DNA of 36,487 bases from the NCBI GenBank assembly GCA_016780695.1, contig JADHLK010000001.1, positions 1 to 36,487 of the forward strand. Reading direction: 5' to 3'. This stretch comes from Alphaproteobacteria bacterium. GTDB lineage: Bacteria; Pseudomonadota; Alphaproteobacteria; Puniceispirillales; Puniceispirillaceae. Below the pieces are notes generated by a model. It made no database searches. It was not told where the DNA came from and saw nothing but the letters and a program-made list of their open reading frames with translations. Made by a program: the position numbers and the translations under genes. This document shows, piece after piece, positions 7,382 to 15,031 of the stretch; the stretch's first letter is position 1; each line of letters starts with the position of its first letter.

Positions 7382-9811
7382 TTACACATCCAGATTGGAG
7401 ACTTTGAGCGCATTTTCCTGAATGAATTGACGGCGTTCCTCTACCGCTTCTCCCATCAGGGTGGAAAAGGCGTTATTGGCTTCTTCTTCTTCGGTCACCC
7501 GCACCTGCAGCAATGTGCGCACCTGCGGGTCCAGCGTCGTCTCCCAGAGCTGTTCCGGATTCATCTCACCCAGCCCCTTATAGCGGGCGATCTGCGCGCC
7601 CTTGCGCCCCAGCGCCACAATTTCCGCTGCCAGCTGACTGGGGCCGGTAATCTCAATATGGTTCTGGCCAACCACCAGCTGCGCCTTTTTGCCATACAGA
7701 GTTTGCAGATGGCCTGCTTCCCGGTCGAGCGCTCGCGCCTCAGCTGTGTTGATCAGCTTGCGGTCCAGCACCACCTCCTCATGGATGCCGCGCAGGCTGC
7801 GCTGCAGGATAGATTCCGCCCCCAGCGGGCCGGTATTTATGCTGCTGCTCCAACCCCGTTCCAGCGTATCCACCAGACCATCCAGCCGTTTGGCCAGATA
7901 GCCTGCCGCCTCATCATTGCCCAGCATCGCATCATTCAGCATCCCGGAAATGGCCGCCTGTTCCAATACATCCCGATTGGCAATCTGGCGCGCCAGCACT
8001 TCGAGCTGGCGGCTGACCCGTATCGCGCGATCTATTTCAGCCCGCAGATCATCGCCAGAGAATTGTGCCCCGTCAGCGGTGGTCAACACCGCCTCTTTCA
8101 TGCCGGCTGCTATCAGATAATCATCGAGGGCCGGCTGATCTTTCAGATAGGTCTCGGCTTGTCCACGCTTTGCCCGAAACAGCGGCGGCTGGGCAATATA
8201 GAGATAGCCAGCTTCGATCAGCGGGCGCATATGGCGGAAAAAGAAAGTCAGCAACAGCGTGCGGATATGGCTGCCATCCACATCGGCATCTGTCATGATG
8301 ATAATCTTGTGATAGCGGACTTTTTCCAGATCCATATCTGCATTACCAACGCCGGCCCCGATAGCCGTTATCAATGTGCCAATCTCAACAGAGGAGAGCA
8401 TCTTGTCCAGCCGCGCGCGCTCCACATTCAGAATTTTGCCGCGCAGAGGCAGAATGGCCTGGTTTGCCCGGTCCCGACCCTGCTTGGCAGACCCGCCAGC
8501 TGAATCTCCCTCAACCAGAAACAACTCAGCCTTTTGCGGATTGCGTTCCTGACAATCAGCCAGCTTGCCGGGCAATGAAGAGATTTCCAGAACCCCCTTG
8601 CGGCGGGTCAGATCACGCGCTTTGCGGGCCGCCTCACGCGCTGCCGCCGCATCATAGGCCTTGGCCACAATCTTGCGTGCCTCAGCCGGATGTTCCTCAA
8701 ACCACTGGCCGAGCGCATCTGCCATTGCTGATTCAACGACTGGCCGGACTTCTGAAGAAACCAGCTTGTCCTTGGTCTGCGAGGAAAATTTCGGGTCCGG
8801 CACCTTGACCGAGACAATCGCGGTCAGCCCCTCTCTGGCATCTTCGCCTGAGAGCTGCGTCTTTTCCTTTTTGGAAATGCCTGTTTGGGTCGCATAATTA
8901 TTGACAATGCGGGTCAGGGCACCGCGGAACCCGGCCAGATGCGCCCCGCCATCGCGCTGCGGGATATTATTGGTAAAACACAAGGTCTGCTCATGATAGG
9001 AATCGGTCCAGGCCAGCGCCAATTCCACCCCGATATCCTCACGCTCGTAACTGTAATGGATTGTATCATGCAAGCCGGTATGCGTTCTGTTCAGCCAGTC
9101 CACAAAGGCTTTCAGCCCGCCATCATAATAAAACTCTGATTGTTTCTGCTCAGCACTGCGTTCATCAAGCAAGCGAATCCGCACGCCGGAATTCAAAAAG
9201 GCCAGCTCGCGCAGGCGATGTTCCAGCGTGGCAAAATCAAAATCTGTCTTGGAGAAAATTTCCGGTGAGGGCAAAAAGCTGATTTCCGTTCCGGTCTTGC
9301 CATCTGCCGCGCCCTTGTCTGCCAGCTTGTCTTCGGCCTCACCCATTTTGAAGCGCATCTGATGGGTGCGGTCATTGCGCCAGATGGTCAGCTCTAGCCA
9401 TTGTGAGAGCGCATTCACCACCGATACACCCACCCCATGCAGCCCGCCGGAGACCTTATAGGAATTATTGTCAAACTTGCCGCCCGCATGCAGCTGGGTC
9501 ATGATCACCTCAGCAGCTGACACACCTTCTTCAGCATGAATATCGACCGGGATGCCGCGGCCATTATCATTGACCGTGACCGATCCATCTCCGTTCAGCT
9601 GGACCAACACCAGATCACAATGGCCGGCCAGCGCCTCATCAATGGCATTATCCACCACCTCATAGACCATGTGATGCAGACCAGAGCCATCATCCGTATC
9701 GCCAATATACATACCCGGCCGTTTGCGCACCGCATCCAGCCCGCGCAGCACCTTGATCGAATCAGCGCCGTAATCAGCGTCCTGTTCTGTTACTTCCGGC
9801 TCGTCATTCAT
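7382..9811 (-). CDS. gyrB: DNA gyrase subunit B
   Basis: An 809-aa ATPase subunit of gyrase, which introduces negative supercoils with GyrA. The GHKL ATP site shows Glu51 and Asn55 in EVVDNAIDEALAG, DNGRGIPVD around 82-90 and SGGLHGVGVS around 121-130. The TOPRIM domain carries EGDSAGG at 434-440 and the metal-binding DADVDGSH at 508-515. The C-terminal YKGLGEMNPEQLWETTLDP motif fits GyrB rather than ParE. The ATG follows AAGGGGACG at good spacing. It is 15 bases after recF, in the standard dnaA-dnaN-recF-gyrB order. Length is typical. Confidence 0.97.
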   Translation of the reverse strand: MNDEPEVTEQDADYGADSIKVLRGLDAVRKRPGMYIGDTDDGSGLHHMVYEVVDNAIDEALAGHCDLVLVQLNGDGSVTVNDNGRGIPVDIHAEEGVSAAEVIMTQLHAGGKFDNNSYKVSGGLHGVGVSVVNALSQWLELTIWRNDRTHQMRFKMGEAEDKLADKGAADGKTGTEISFLPSPEIFSKTDFDFATLEHRLRELAFLNSGVRIRLLDERSAEQKQSEFYYDGGLKAFVDWLNRTHTGLHDTIHYSYEREDIGVELALAWTDSYHEQTLCFTNNIPQRDGGAHLAGFRGALTRIVNNYATQTGISKKEKTQLSGEDAREGLTAIVSVKVPDPKFSSQTKDKLVSSEVRPVVESAMADALGQWFEEHPAEARKIVAKAYDAAAAREAARKARDLTRRKGVLEISSLPGKLADCQERNPQKAELFLVEGDSAGGSAKQGRDRANQAILPLRGKILNVERARLDKMLSSVEIGTLITAIGAGVGNADMDLEKVRYHKIIIMTDADVDGSHIRTLLLTFFFRHMRPLIEAGYLYIAQPPLFRAKRGQAETYLKDQPALDDYLIAAGMKEAVLTTADGAQFSGDDLRAEIDRAIRVSRQLEVLARQIANRDVLEQAAISGMLNDAMLGNDEAAGYLAKRLDGLVDTLERGWSSSINTGPLGAESILQRSLRGIHEEVVLDRKLINTAEARALDREAGHLQTLYGKKAQLVVGQNHIEITGPSQLAAEIVALGRKGAQIARYKGLGEMNPEQLWETTLDPQVRTLLQVRVTEEEEANNAFSTLMGEAVEERRQFIQENALKVSNLDV

Positions 9812-9826
9812 GCCTGCGTCCCCTTG

Positions 9827-11089
9827 TCAGCATCCGGCTGGCCAGACAATCCGGCCTGCCGCAATTTCCAAAAACCTGGCAGCTCCCTCCAGCGGGGCAA
9901 AATCTGTCCGGTCTGTGCCGGTGAACCAGATTTGACCGTTCAGACAGCCGCAAATATCAAACAAAGCCTGGCGCCGCGTATCATCCAGATGCGCCGCCAC
10001 ATCATCCAGCAACAGGATGGGCGGCCGACCAAGGCGACGCCCCTGCAAGCGGGCATGAGCCAGCACCAGCGAGATCAAAAGTGCCTTTTGTTCACCGGTA
10101 GAGGCGCGGTTGGCCGGCTGGTTTGCCCGTTTCTCCCAGGCCAGCATATCACTGGCCTGCGGGCCGGGCATCGCCGGGTCACCAGCCTGTCTTGCCGAAG
10201 CAGCAGCCTGGAGCAACCTGTCTTCCAATTCCAGGGCCGGCATCTGGCCCACCTGATCAGCCATGCCGCCTGTCATTTCCAGCCAAGCGCTGGGGAACGG
10301 TCCGCCGGATGTTTCAGCCTCAGCATTCATATCTGCGATCAGCGCCGCCCGCGTGGCCATAATCGCCACCCCGGTTTCCGCCAACAGCGATTCCAGCGAG
10401 GCCAGCCAGACCGCATCCACCCGCCCCTCAGCCAACAACCGGCCCCGCTCACGCAGCGCCCGGTCATAGCGGGCCAGCCTGCCAGCATGGGCTGGATCAA
10501 AAGCAATCGCCAGCCGGTCAATGAAGCGCCGCCGCCCGGAGGGGCTGCCCGCAAAAAGCCCGTCCATTTGCGGTGTCAGCCAGGAAATGGCCAGACAGCT
10601 CCCCAGATCAGTCTGGGTTGCCGGGGCCTGATCAATACGCACCGTGCGGCGGCTATCCTCTGCCAAAAGCCCGGTGCCCAGCTGATGCTCACCCTGCGGA
10701 GTGACCAGACCGGCTGAGACTGACCAAAGCAGCTGCGGGCCAGAGAGCTGGCTGGCAGCGTCTGCTGTCCTTGTCGCGGTTTCAGAAGTCGGCGAATGCG
10801 CTGGCTGGCTGCGCGGCAATTCCTCGCGCCCGGCCCGCCGCAAACCCCGCCCCGGGGCCAGCAGCGAGACAGCTTCCAGCAAATTGGTCTTGCCCGCCCC
10901 GTTTGGCCCGGTTAACACCACAGGCCGACCATCCAGCTGCAATTCGGCTGTCTGGTAATTGCGAAAATCTGTCAGCCGCAAATGGCGCAGCCACCAGCCG
11001 GGGGCAAAATCGGCCCGGCCATCCCGGCGGGCCGCATCCGGCAGGGGTTTGTCTGACTTCTGGCTTGCAGAGGCAGGGACTGTCTGCAT
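9827..11089 (-). CDS. recF: DNA replication/repair protein RecF
   Basis: A 420-aa SMC/ABC-type ATPase that binds DNA gaps and helps load RecA at stalled forks. Walker A is GPNGAGKTN (about 61-69), the signature-like STGEQKALLISL lies in the C-terminal third, and Walker B is ILLLDDVAAHLD. The usual RecF start (LRLTDFRNY) is preceded by about 34 extra, low-complexity residues rich in Ala, Asp and Lys. I chose the ATG at 11089 because GAGAGG stands just upstream; a TTG at 11101 overlapping the dnaN stop is the alternative. If the true start lies further in, the extension disappears, but no better start was found. Confidence 0.93.
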   Translation of the reverse strand: MQTVPASASQKSDKPLPDAARRDGRADFAPGWWLRHLRLTDFRNYQTAELQLDGRPVVLTGPNGAGKTNLLEAVSLLAPGRGLRRAGREELPRSQPAHSPTSETATRTADAASQLSGPQLLWSVSAGLVTPQGEHQLGTGLLAEDSRRTVRIDQAPATQTDLGSCLAISWLTPQMDGLFAGSPSGRRRFIDRLAIAFDPAHAGRLARYDRALRERGRLLAEGRVDAVWLASLESLLAETGVAIMATRAALIADMNAEAETSGGPFPSAWLEMTGGMADQVGQMPALELEDRLLQAAASARQAGDPAMPGPQASDMLAWEKRANQPANRASTGEQKALLISLVLAHARLQGRRLGRPPILLLDDVAAHLDDTRRQALFDICGCLNGQIWFTGTDRTDFAPLEGAARFLEIAAGRIVWPAGC

Positions 11090-11097
11090 GGGCCCTC

Positions 11098-12201
11098 TCA
11101 AACGCGCATCGGCATCAGCACAAACAGGCTGTTATCATCACCCGGGGACCGGATCAGGCTGGGTGCGCTGGGATCCGCCAAATCCATCTGCATCATCTCC
11201 CCATCAATCTGAGAGGCGATTTCCAGCAGGTAGCGGGCATTAAAGCCGATTTCCAATTCCGGCCCGGCATAGTCAATCTCCAGCTCCTCAGTCGCGCTGG
11301 AGGCGTCCGGATTCTGGGCTGACAAGGTTACCAGGCCGGCAGACAGGGCCATCTTGACTGCCCGTGATTTCTCTGAGGAAATGGTTGAAACGCGATCTAC
11401 CGCCGCGGCAAACAGACCACAATCCAAGGCCACTATCTTCTCATTGCCAGACGGGATAACCCGCGTATAGTCGGGGAAGGAGCCATCGATCAGCTTGCTG
11501 GTCAGCCGCACCCCGCCAAAGGCAAATTCCGCCCGGCTGTCAGACAGTCCGATTTGCACCTCGCCCTCTTCATCATCCAGCAATTTACGCAGCTCGCTAA
11601 CCGCCTTGCGGGGCAGGATAACCGCCGGCATTTCTCCGGCACCGGCGGGCAAATCCATCCGGCTGAGCGCCAGACGATGCCCATCTGTTGCCACCGCACA
11701 GAGCTGGCCTGTCTCGGATTTATGCAGATAGATACCATTCAGATAATAGCGCGTCTCTTCGGTGGAGATAGCAAAACGGGTGGTATCCACCAGCGCGCAG
11801 AGATCGGCCGCGCTCAGCGCAAAATGAACAGGCAATTCAGCATTGCTGATCGCCGGAAAATCCTCAACCGGCAGGGTTGGCAGGCGAAAGCTGGAGCGGC
11901 CCGCGCTGATGCTGGCCTGACCATCGCTGATCGCTATTTCCACCTCAGCCCCGTCGGGCAGCTTGCGCACAATATCATTGAGCATATGGGCAGAAACCGT
12001 TGCCGCCCCCTCCTCAGAGACTGAACAGGCGATGGAGGTTACCACATCCATATCCATATCGGTCGCGGTCAGCGAGAGCTGGCCGGATTTTGCCTGCAAT
12101 ATCAGATTGGCCAGAATAGGAATGGTGTTACGGCGCTCCACAACCGAGCTGGCATGGCCAAGTGGGCGCAACAGGCTGGTTCTGTCGATGGCAAATCTCA
12201 T
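11098..12201 (-). CDS. dnaN: DNA polymerase III beta sliding clamp
   Basis: A 367-aa sliding clamp that tethers polymerase III to DNA. It begins MRFAIDRTSLL and ends with the clamp-typical LFVLMPMRV. Three repeated clamp domains of about 120 residues fit the length. The ATG at 12201 follows GGAGA at 8 bases; a longer in-frame reading to 12285 would add 28 residues from AT-rich non-coding DNA and is rejected. It is the second gene of the dnaA block, 128 bases after dnaA. That gap is AT-rich and contains an inverted repeat, so dnaN may have its own promoter. Confidence 0.97.
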   Translation of the reverse strand: MRFAIDRTSLLRPLGHASSVVERRNTIPILANLILQAKSGQLSLTATDMDMDVVTSIACSVSEEGAATVSAHMLNDIVRKLPDGAEVEIAISDGQASISAGRSSFRLPTLPVEDFPAISNAELPVHFALSAADLCALVDTTRFAISTEETRYYLNGIYLHKSETGQLCAVATDGHRLALSRMDLPAGAGEMPAVILPRKAVSELRKLLDDEEGEVQIGLSDSRAEFAFGGVRLTSKLIDGSFPDYTRVIPSGNEKIVALDCGLFAAAVDRVSTISSEKSRAVKMALSAGLVTLSAQNPDASSATEELEIDYAGPELEIGFNARYLLEIASQIDGEMMQMDLADPSAPSLIRSPGDDNSLFVLMPMRV

Positions 12202-12242
12202 CTCAGCGTTCTCCGCGGCTTGTTTGCGGTTGTTTTTCTTAT

Positions 12243-12270
12243 TTTGGCATACAAAATATGGGAAGCCAAA
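12243..12270. promoter_or_regulatory. inverted repeat TTTGGC-N16-GCCAAA before dnaN
   Basis: TTTGGC (12243-12248) and GCCAAA (12265-12270) form a perfect 6-bp inverted repeat with a 16-base AT-rich spacer in the dnaA-dnaN gap, 42 bases before the dnaN start. It could be an operator or an RNA hairpin. No confident -35/-10 pair was identified beside it. Confidence 0.4.
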
Positions 12271-12329
12271 CGAAAATGGCCTCAATATATCGTTATTTAT
12301 ACCGCTGATTTCAGGGAGATTGGCAGGCT

Positions 12330-13739
12330 TCAGGCAGGCCCGTCAGCAAGCAGGGAGCGCAACAGCTGCACATCATCTGCAAGATGCGAATCCCTGGTCA
12401 TCAAATCTTCTATCGTGCGGACCGCGTGCATGATGGTTGTATGGTCCCGGCCACCGAATTGGCGGCCAATTTCCGGGTAGGAGGACGCGGTCAAATTCTT
12501 GGCCAGATACATGGCGATCTGGCGCGGACGAGAGATCTGGCGGGCCCGCCGGGCAGAGAACATATCGGCGGTGCGGATGGAAAAATGGCTGGCGACCCGT
12601 TTCTGAATATCCTCAATGCTGACGCTCCGGTTAGCCGCGCGCAACAGATCAGACAGGGTTTCTCTGGCTGATTCGACGGTTATCTCACGCCCGAACAGAT
12701 TGGCCCCGGCAACGATGCGGGTGAAAGCGCCTTCCAGCTCCCGGATATTGGTGGTGATTTGATGGGCCAGGAATTCCAGCACCTTGTCCGGCACAGCGAC
12801 CCCGCAATTATCGGCCCGCGATTGCAGGATACCCAGCCGCACCTCATAATTAGCCGGGTGAATATCTGCCACCAGCCCCCAGCCAAGGCGCGAGCGCAGC
12901 CGCTCTTCCATCCCCAGCAGGTCGGTCGGCGATTTGTCGGCGGACAAAACCACCTGCCGGCCATCCTCTACCAGCGCATTGAAAGTGTGGAAAAATTCTT
13001 CCTGGGTTGATTCCTTGTCGGCGATGAATTGCACATCATCAATCATCAGCATATCCACTGACCGGAACTGCTCTTTGAAAGACATCATATCCTGATGGCG
13101 CAACGCATTGACAAAGCGATACATGAAAGTTTCAGCAGACAGATAAGCGATTTTGCGCTGTGGGTAGCGCGCGCGCATTTCCCAGGCGATGGCGTGCATC
13201 AAATGCGTCTTGCCCAGACCCACCCCGCCATAGAGGAACAGCGGATTATACACTGTGGAGTCTGATTCAGCCACCCGCCGGGCTGCCGCAAAGGCCAGCT
13301 CATTGGGCTTGCCCACGACAAAATTGGCAAAGGTCAGGCGCGGATCCAAACCATGTGCGGGCCGCGTGCCCGTAACTGCTGGCGCATTTTCAGTAAAGCG
13401 CGGCGGCGGCTCTCGTTGCGGGTTATTCGCCAGCACCACATCTATCCGCTCTATATCAGCGCGCAGGGAATGGGCGTGAATCCGCAACCGGTCAATATAG
13501 CCGGCATTGACCCGTTCCCGGGTCAGGCGGTTATCCGTACTCAGCTGCAGCTCGCCTGCCTCTATGGCCCGAATATGCAAGGGCCTGATCCAGCTGCGCC
13601 AGGCCGCCTCGCCAATATCGGCGCGCATCCGTTCGGAAACCTGTTTCCAGAAAGCGGCCAGTTCCGGCTGGCTCTCTGTGGCAGCTGTGCCCTGTTGTGG
13701 AGAGCTTTTTTGCAAGTTCGGTTCATCTCTGTAGGTCAC
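12330..13739 (-). CDS. dnaA: chromosomal replication initiator DnaA
   Basis: A 469-aa initiator ATPase that opens the origin. Domain I (about 20-90) includes the FWKQVSERMRADIGEAAWRSWI helix pair. A short Pro/Arg-rich domain II linker follows. The AAA+ domain has Walker A GGVGLGKTH and Walker B MLMIDDVQFI. Domain IV carries the DNA-binding signature GRDHTTIMHAVRTIE. The GTG at 13739 is chosen because a perfect AGGAGG lies 7 bases upstream; an in-frame TTG at 13784 has no such site. A TATAAC -10 candidate just upstream and a 14-bp tandem repeat may set its expression. Confidence 0.96.
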   Translation of the reverse strand: MTYRDEPNLQKSSPQQGTAATESQPELAAFWKQVSERMRADIGEAAWRSWIRPLHIRAIEAGELQLSTDNRLTRERVNAGYIDRLRIHAHSLRADIERIDVVLANNPQREPPPRFTENAPAVTGTRPAHGLDPRLTFANFVVGKPNELAFAAARRVAESDSTVYNPLFLYGGVGLGKTHLMHAIAWEMRARYPQRKIAYLSAETFMYRFVNALRHQDMMSFKEQFRSVDMLMIDDVQFIADKESTQEEFFHTFNALVEDGRQVVLSADKSPTDLLGMEERLRSRLGWGLVADIHPANYEVRLGILQSRADNCGVAVPDKVLEFLAHQITTNIRELEGAFTRIVAGANLFGREITVESARETLSDLLRAANRSVSIEDIQKRVASHFSIRTADMFSARRARQISRPRQIAMYLAKNLTASSYPEIGRQFGGRDHTTIMHAVRTIEDLMTRDSHLADDVQLLRSLLADGPA

Positions 13740-13766
13740 GAACAGCCCTCCTCTCAAAGTCTGCTG

Positions 13767-13772
13767 GTTATA
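13767..13772 (-). promoter_or_regulatory. candidate dnaA promoter -10 (TATAAC)
   Basis: On the minus strand TATAAC (5 of 6 to consensus) would give transcript starts about 20 bases before the dnaA GTG, leaving room for its AGGAGG. No good -35 exists at 17-18 bases; the expected position (about 13790-13795) lies inside the tandem repeat, whose TGATAG is only a weak match. An activator-dependent promoter is possible. Confidence 0.4.
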
Positions 13773-13785
13773 GTCAGAGGCCAAT

Positions 13786-13813
13786 AGATGCTATCAGCTA
13801 GATGCTATCAGCC
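13786..13813. repeat. 14-bp tandem repeat upstream of dnaA
   Basis: AGATGCTATCAGCT (13786-13799) is followed directly by AGATGCTATCAGCC (13800-13813), identical at 13 of 14 positions. It is non-coding and lies 47-74 bases before the dnaA start codon, overlapping the expected -35 region. Confidence 0.9.
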
Positions 13814-14107
13814 GGTTTGAGTCCCAGACCGCCAGAAGCGACCTTCATGCCCCACAGAAAGCCGGGCCAGACAACATCAAAAATTAACGAAAAAGCAGGT
13901 CGGATAGCAAGGGCTGAATCGCCTTGCGGGGAAAATATATTTGCCCAAAACACAGATTTTTTTCTTGACAGCCCGCCCCGGCATATCAGGCCCAAAGGAC
14001 ACGCCAAAGCCGCTAAACCATATTCTTTTCAAGGGGATTCCGCAGGCCGAATCACCCTTTGCCGAGACAAAGCCATGCGCCAGCCCGCTATGTCTGAAAG
14101 GCCAAAC

Positions 14108-14132
14108 AAAAAGCCCTGCCGGAAAGCAGGGC
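14108..14132 (-). terminator. Rho-independent terminator of rpsT
   Basis: Stem GCCCTGC (14113-14119) pairs with GCAGGGC (14126-14132) around a 6-base loop. Read on the minus strand it is followed by five T residues (14112-14108) and further T-rich sequence. It lies 47 bases after the rpsT stop and separates rpsT from dnaA. Confidence 0.9.
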
Positions 14133-14179
14133 CTGGTCTGGTTGGTGAGATACTGGCACAGAGGGCCAGACCTCTGTTG

Positions 14180-14449
14180 TTAGCTGACACTCAGCAGCTT
14201 GATTCGCTGGGCCAGTCTGGACATTTTGCGCGAGGCTGTATTTTTGTGCAGAACGCCTTTGGTCACGCCGCGCATAATCTCAGGCTGGGCCACGCGCAGG
14301 GCTTCTTTGGCATTGGCCCCATCGCCGATAGCGATTGCTTTTTCCACCTTCTTGATAAAGGTGCGCACCCGGCTGATCCGGCTCTTGTTGATTTCGGCGC
14401 GGTGCGCGTTGCGGCGAATCCGCTTTTTGGCTGATTTGTGATTTGCCAT
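14180..14449 (-). CDS. rpsT: 30S ribosomal protein S20
   Basis: An 89-aa, very basic helical protein that binds 16S rRNA in the small subunit. The start MANHKSAKKRIRRNAHR is diagnostic, and IKKVEKAIAIGD and GVLHKNTASRKMSRL fit the later S20 helices. The ATG follows GAGGG at 6 bases. It has its own strong promoter (14511-14540) and a clear terminator (14108-14132), so it is a single-gene unit, in its common alphaproteobacterial place next to dnaA. Confidence 0.97.
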   Translation of the reverse strand: MANHKSAKKRIRRNAHRAEINKSRISRVRTFIKKVEKAIAIGDGANAKEALRVAQPEIMRGVTKGVLHKNTASRKMSRLAQRIKLLSVS

Positions 14450-14510
14450 ATCAGGCCCTCACTGCAAAATGAAACTATCGAAGTTATTGCCAAACGCAAT
14501 ACTGGCCGCG

Positions 14511-14540
14511 CTTATAGGGTAGAAACCGCCCGCCAGTCAA
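14511..14540 (-). promoter_or_regulatory. rpsT promoter
   Basis: On the minus strand, TTGACT (plus positions 14535-14540) and TATAAG (14511-14516) are separated by 18 bases, each 5 of 6 to the sigma-70 consensus. The predicted transcript start is about 55 bases before the rpsT ATG. This is among the best promoter matches in the window. Confidence 0.75.
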
Positions 14541-14571
14541 GGTTTTTCTTGTTTTTTGCCAAGCATGGCTA

Positions 14572-15018
14572 TCAGGGCTGGCGGGGGGTGAGGGCGATTT
14601 TCCAGATACGGCCAGCCGAGCTGTTCGCCGCCTTTATTTCCAGCTGCTCCGGGCCGCGTTGAAACAGGCCGCCTGCGCCTTGCCAGCCAAGGGCCAAGAG
14701 GCTGCTGGCATAAAAATCCAGAACAGCTGAATTGGTCTGCGGGCTGCGCGCATAAAGCACGATGATTCGGCCAGCAGGAGAATCAAAGCTGAAGCCCAAA
14801 TCCTGTTCCAGCTGCATATCCGGCATCAGCGGAATATCGGCCACGAAGCGGCCTTCGGCGCGCACCGGCTGGGCCATCATCGAGACCAGCAAAAAGCCCA
14901 GCAGAGCCGCTACCAGTCTGATACCCGCCAAGTTGATACCAGGCAAGTTGATACCAATCAGCTGGCGAAGGCGGGTCGCCAGATGCGCCCTGATTGCTGT
15001 CTCTGTTATCACGATCAT
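14572..15018 (-). CDS. exported protein of unknown function (148 aa)
   Basis: A 148-aa protein with a long N-terminus (about 30 residues), a hydrophobic segment near 34-49 and probable signal cleavage after VRA near 54. The mature part (about 94 residues) contains IPLMPDMQLEQDLGFSFDSPAGRII, then VLDFYASSLLALGWQ and a WKIALTPRQP end. I do not recognise a named domain. The layout suggests a small periplasmic alpha/beta domain. The ATG at 15018 keeps it clear of mutM, whose stop is 13 bases away; it lacks a clear ribosome site, so a later Met near the hydrophobic core is possible. It sits between mutM and rpsT, likely co-transcribed with mutM. The N-terminal INLPGINLAGIRL repeat comes from a 15-bp DNA duplication. 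Confidence 0.65.
   Translation of the reverse strand: MIVITETAIRAHLATRLRQLIGINLPGINLAGIRLVAALLGFLLVSMMAQPVRAEGRFVADIPLMPDMQLEQDLGFSFDSPAGRIIVLYARSPQTNSAVLDFYASSLLALGWQGAGGLFQRGPEQLEIKAANSSAGRIWKIALTPRQP
14929..14958 (-). repeat. 15-bp in-frame tandem duplication
   Basis: CAAGTTGATACCAGG (14929-14943) is followed by CAAGTTGATACCAAT (14944-14958), matching at 13 of 15 positions. It encodes the INLPG/INLAG duplication before the signal segment of the exported protein. Confidence 0.85.
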
Positions 15019-15031
15019 GCAGCCAGTATCG

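Larger units (their letters stand above)
13740..14179. other. dnaA-rpsT intergenic region (440 bases)
   Basis: This stretch holds, from the dnaA side, a candidate -10 (13767-13772), a 14-bp tandem repeat (13786-13813), an AT-rich section (about 13870-13970) and the rpsT terminator (14108-14132). I looked for DnaA boxes (TTATNCACA and close variants) and saw none, so I do not call an origin here. Reading frames across it lack ribosome sites and recognisable protein features. Confidence 0.6.

Noticed and set aside
7139..8503. Long open frame on the plus strand opposite regB/gyrB
   Set aside because: It is antisense to two certain genes, has no recognisable motif or ribosome site, and is rich in His/Gln/Pro/Arg as expected for the complement of GC-rich coding DNA.
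9536..10717. Long open frame opposite gyrB/recF
   Set aside because: Same reason: the complement of well-supported genes, with no protein-like features.
13798..14007. 69-codon minus-strand frame upstream of dnaA
   Set aside because: No ribosome site or recognisable family, and it spans the AT-rich section and ends in the tandem repeat. Not strong enough to call.
13740..14179. Replication origin next to dnaA
   Set aside because: No DnaA boxes were seen in this region. Alphaproteobacterial origins are often elsewhere, so dnaA position alone is not enough.
13802..14434. Open frame on the plus strand across the dnaA-rpsT gap and through rpsT
   Set aside because: It runs through the rpsT terminator and antisense to rpsT, and has no conserved features.
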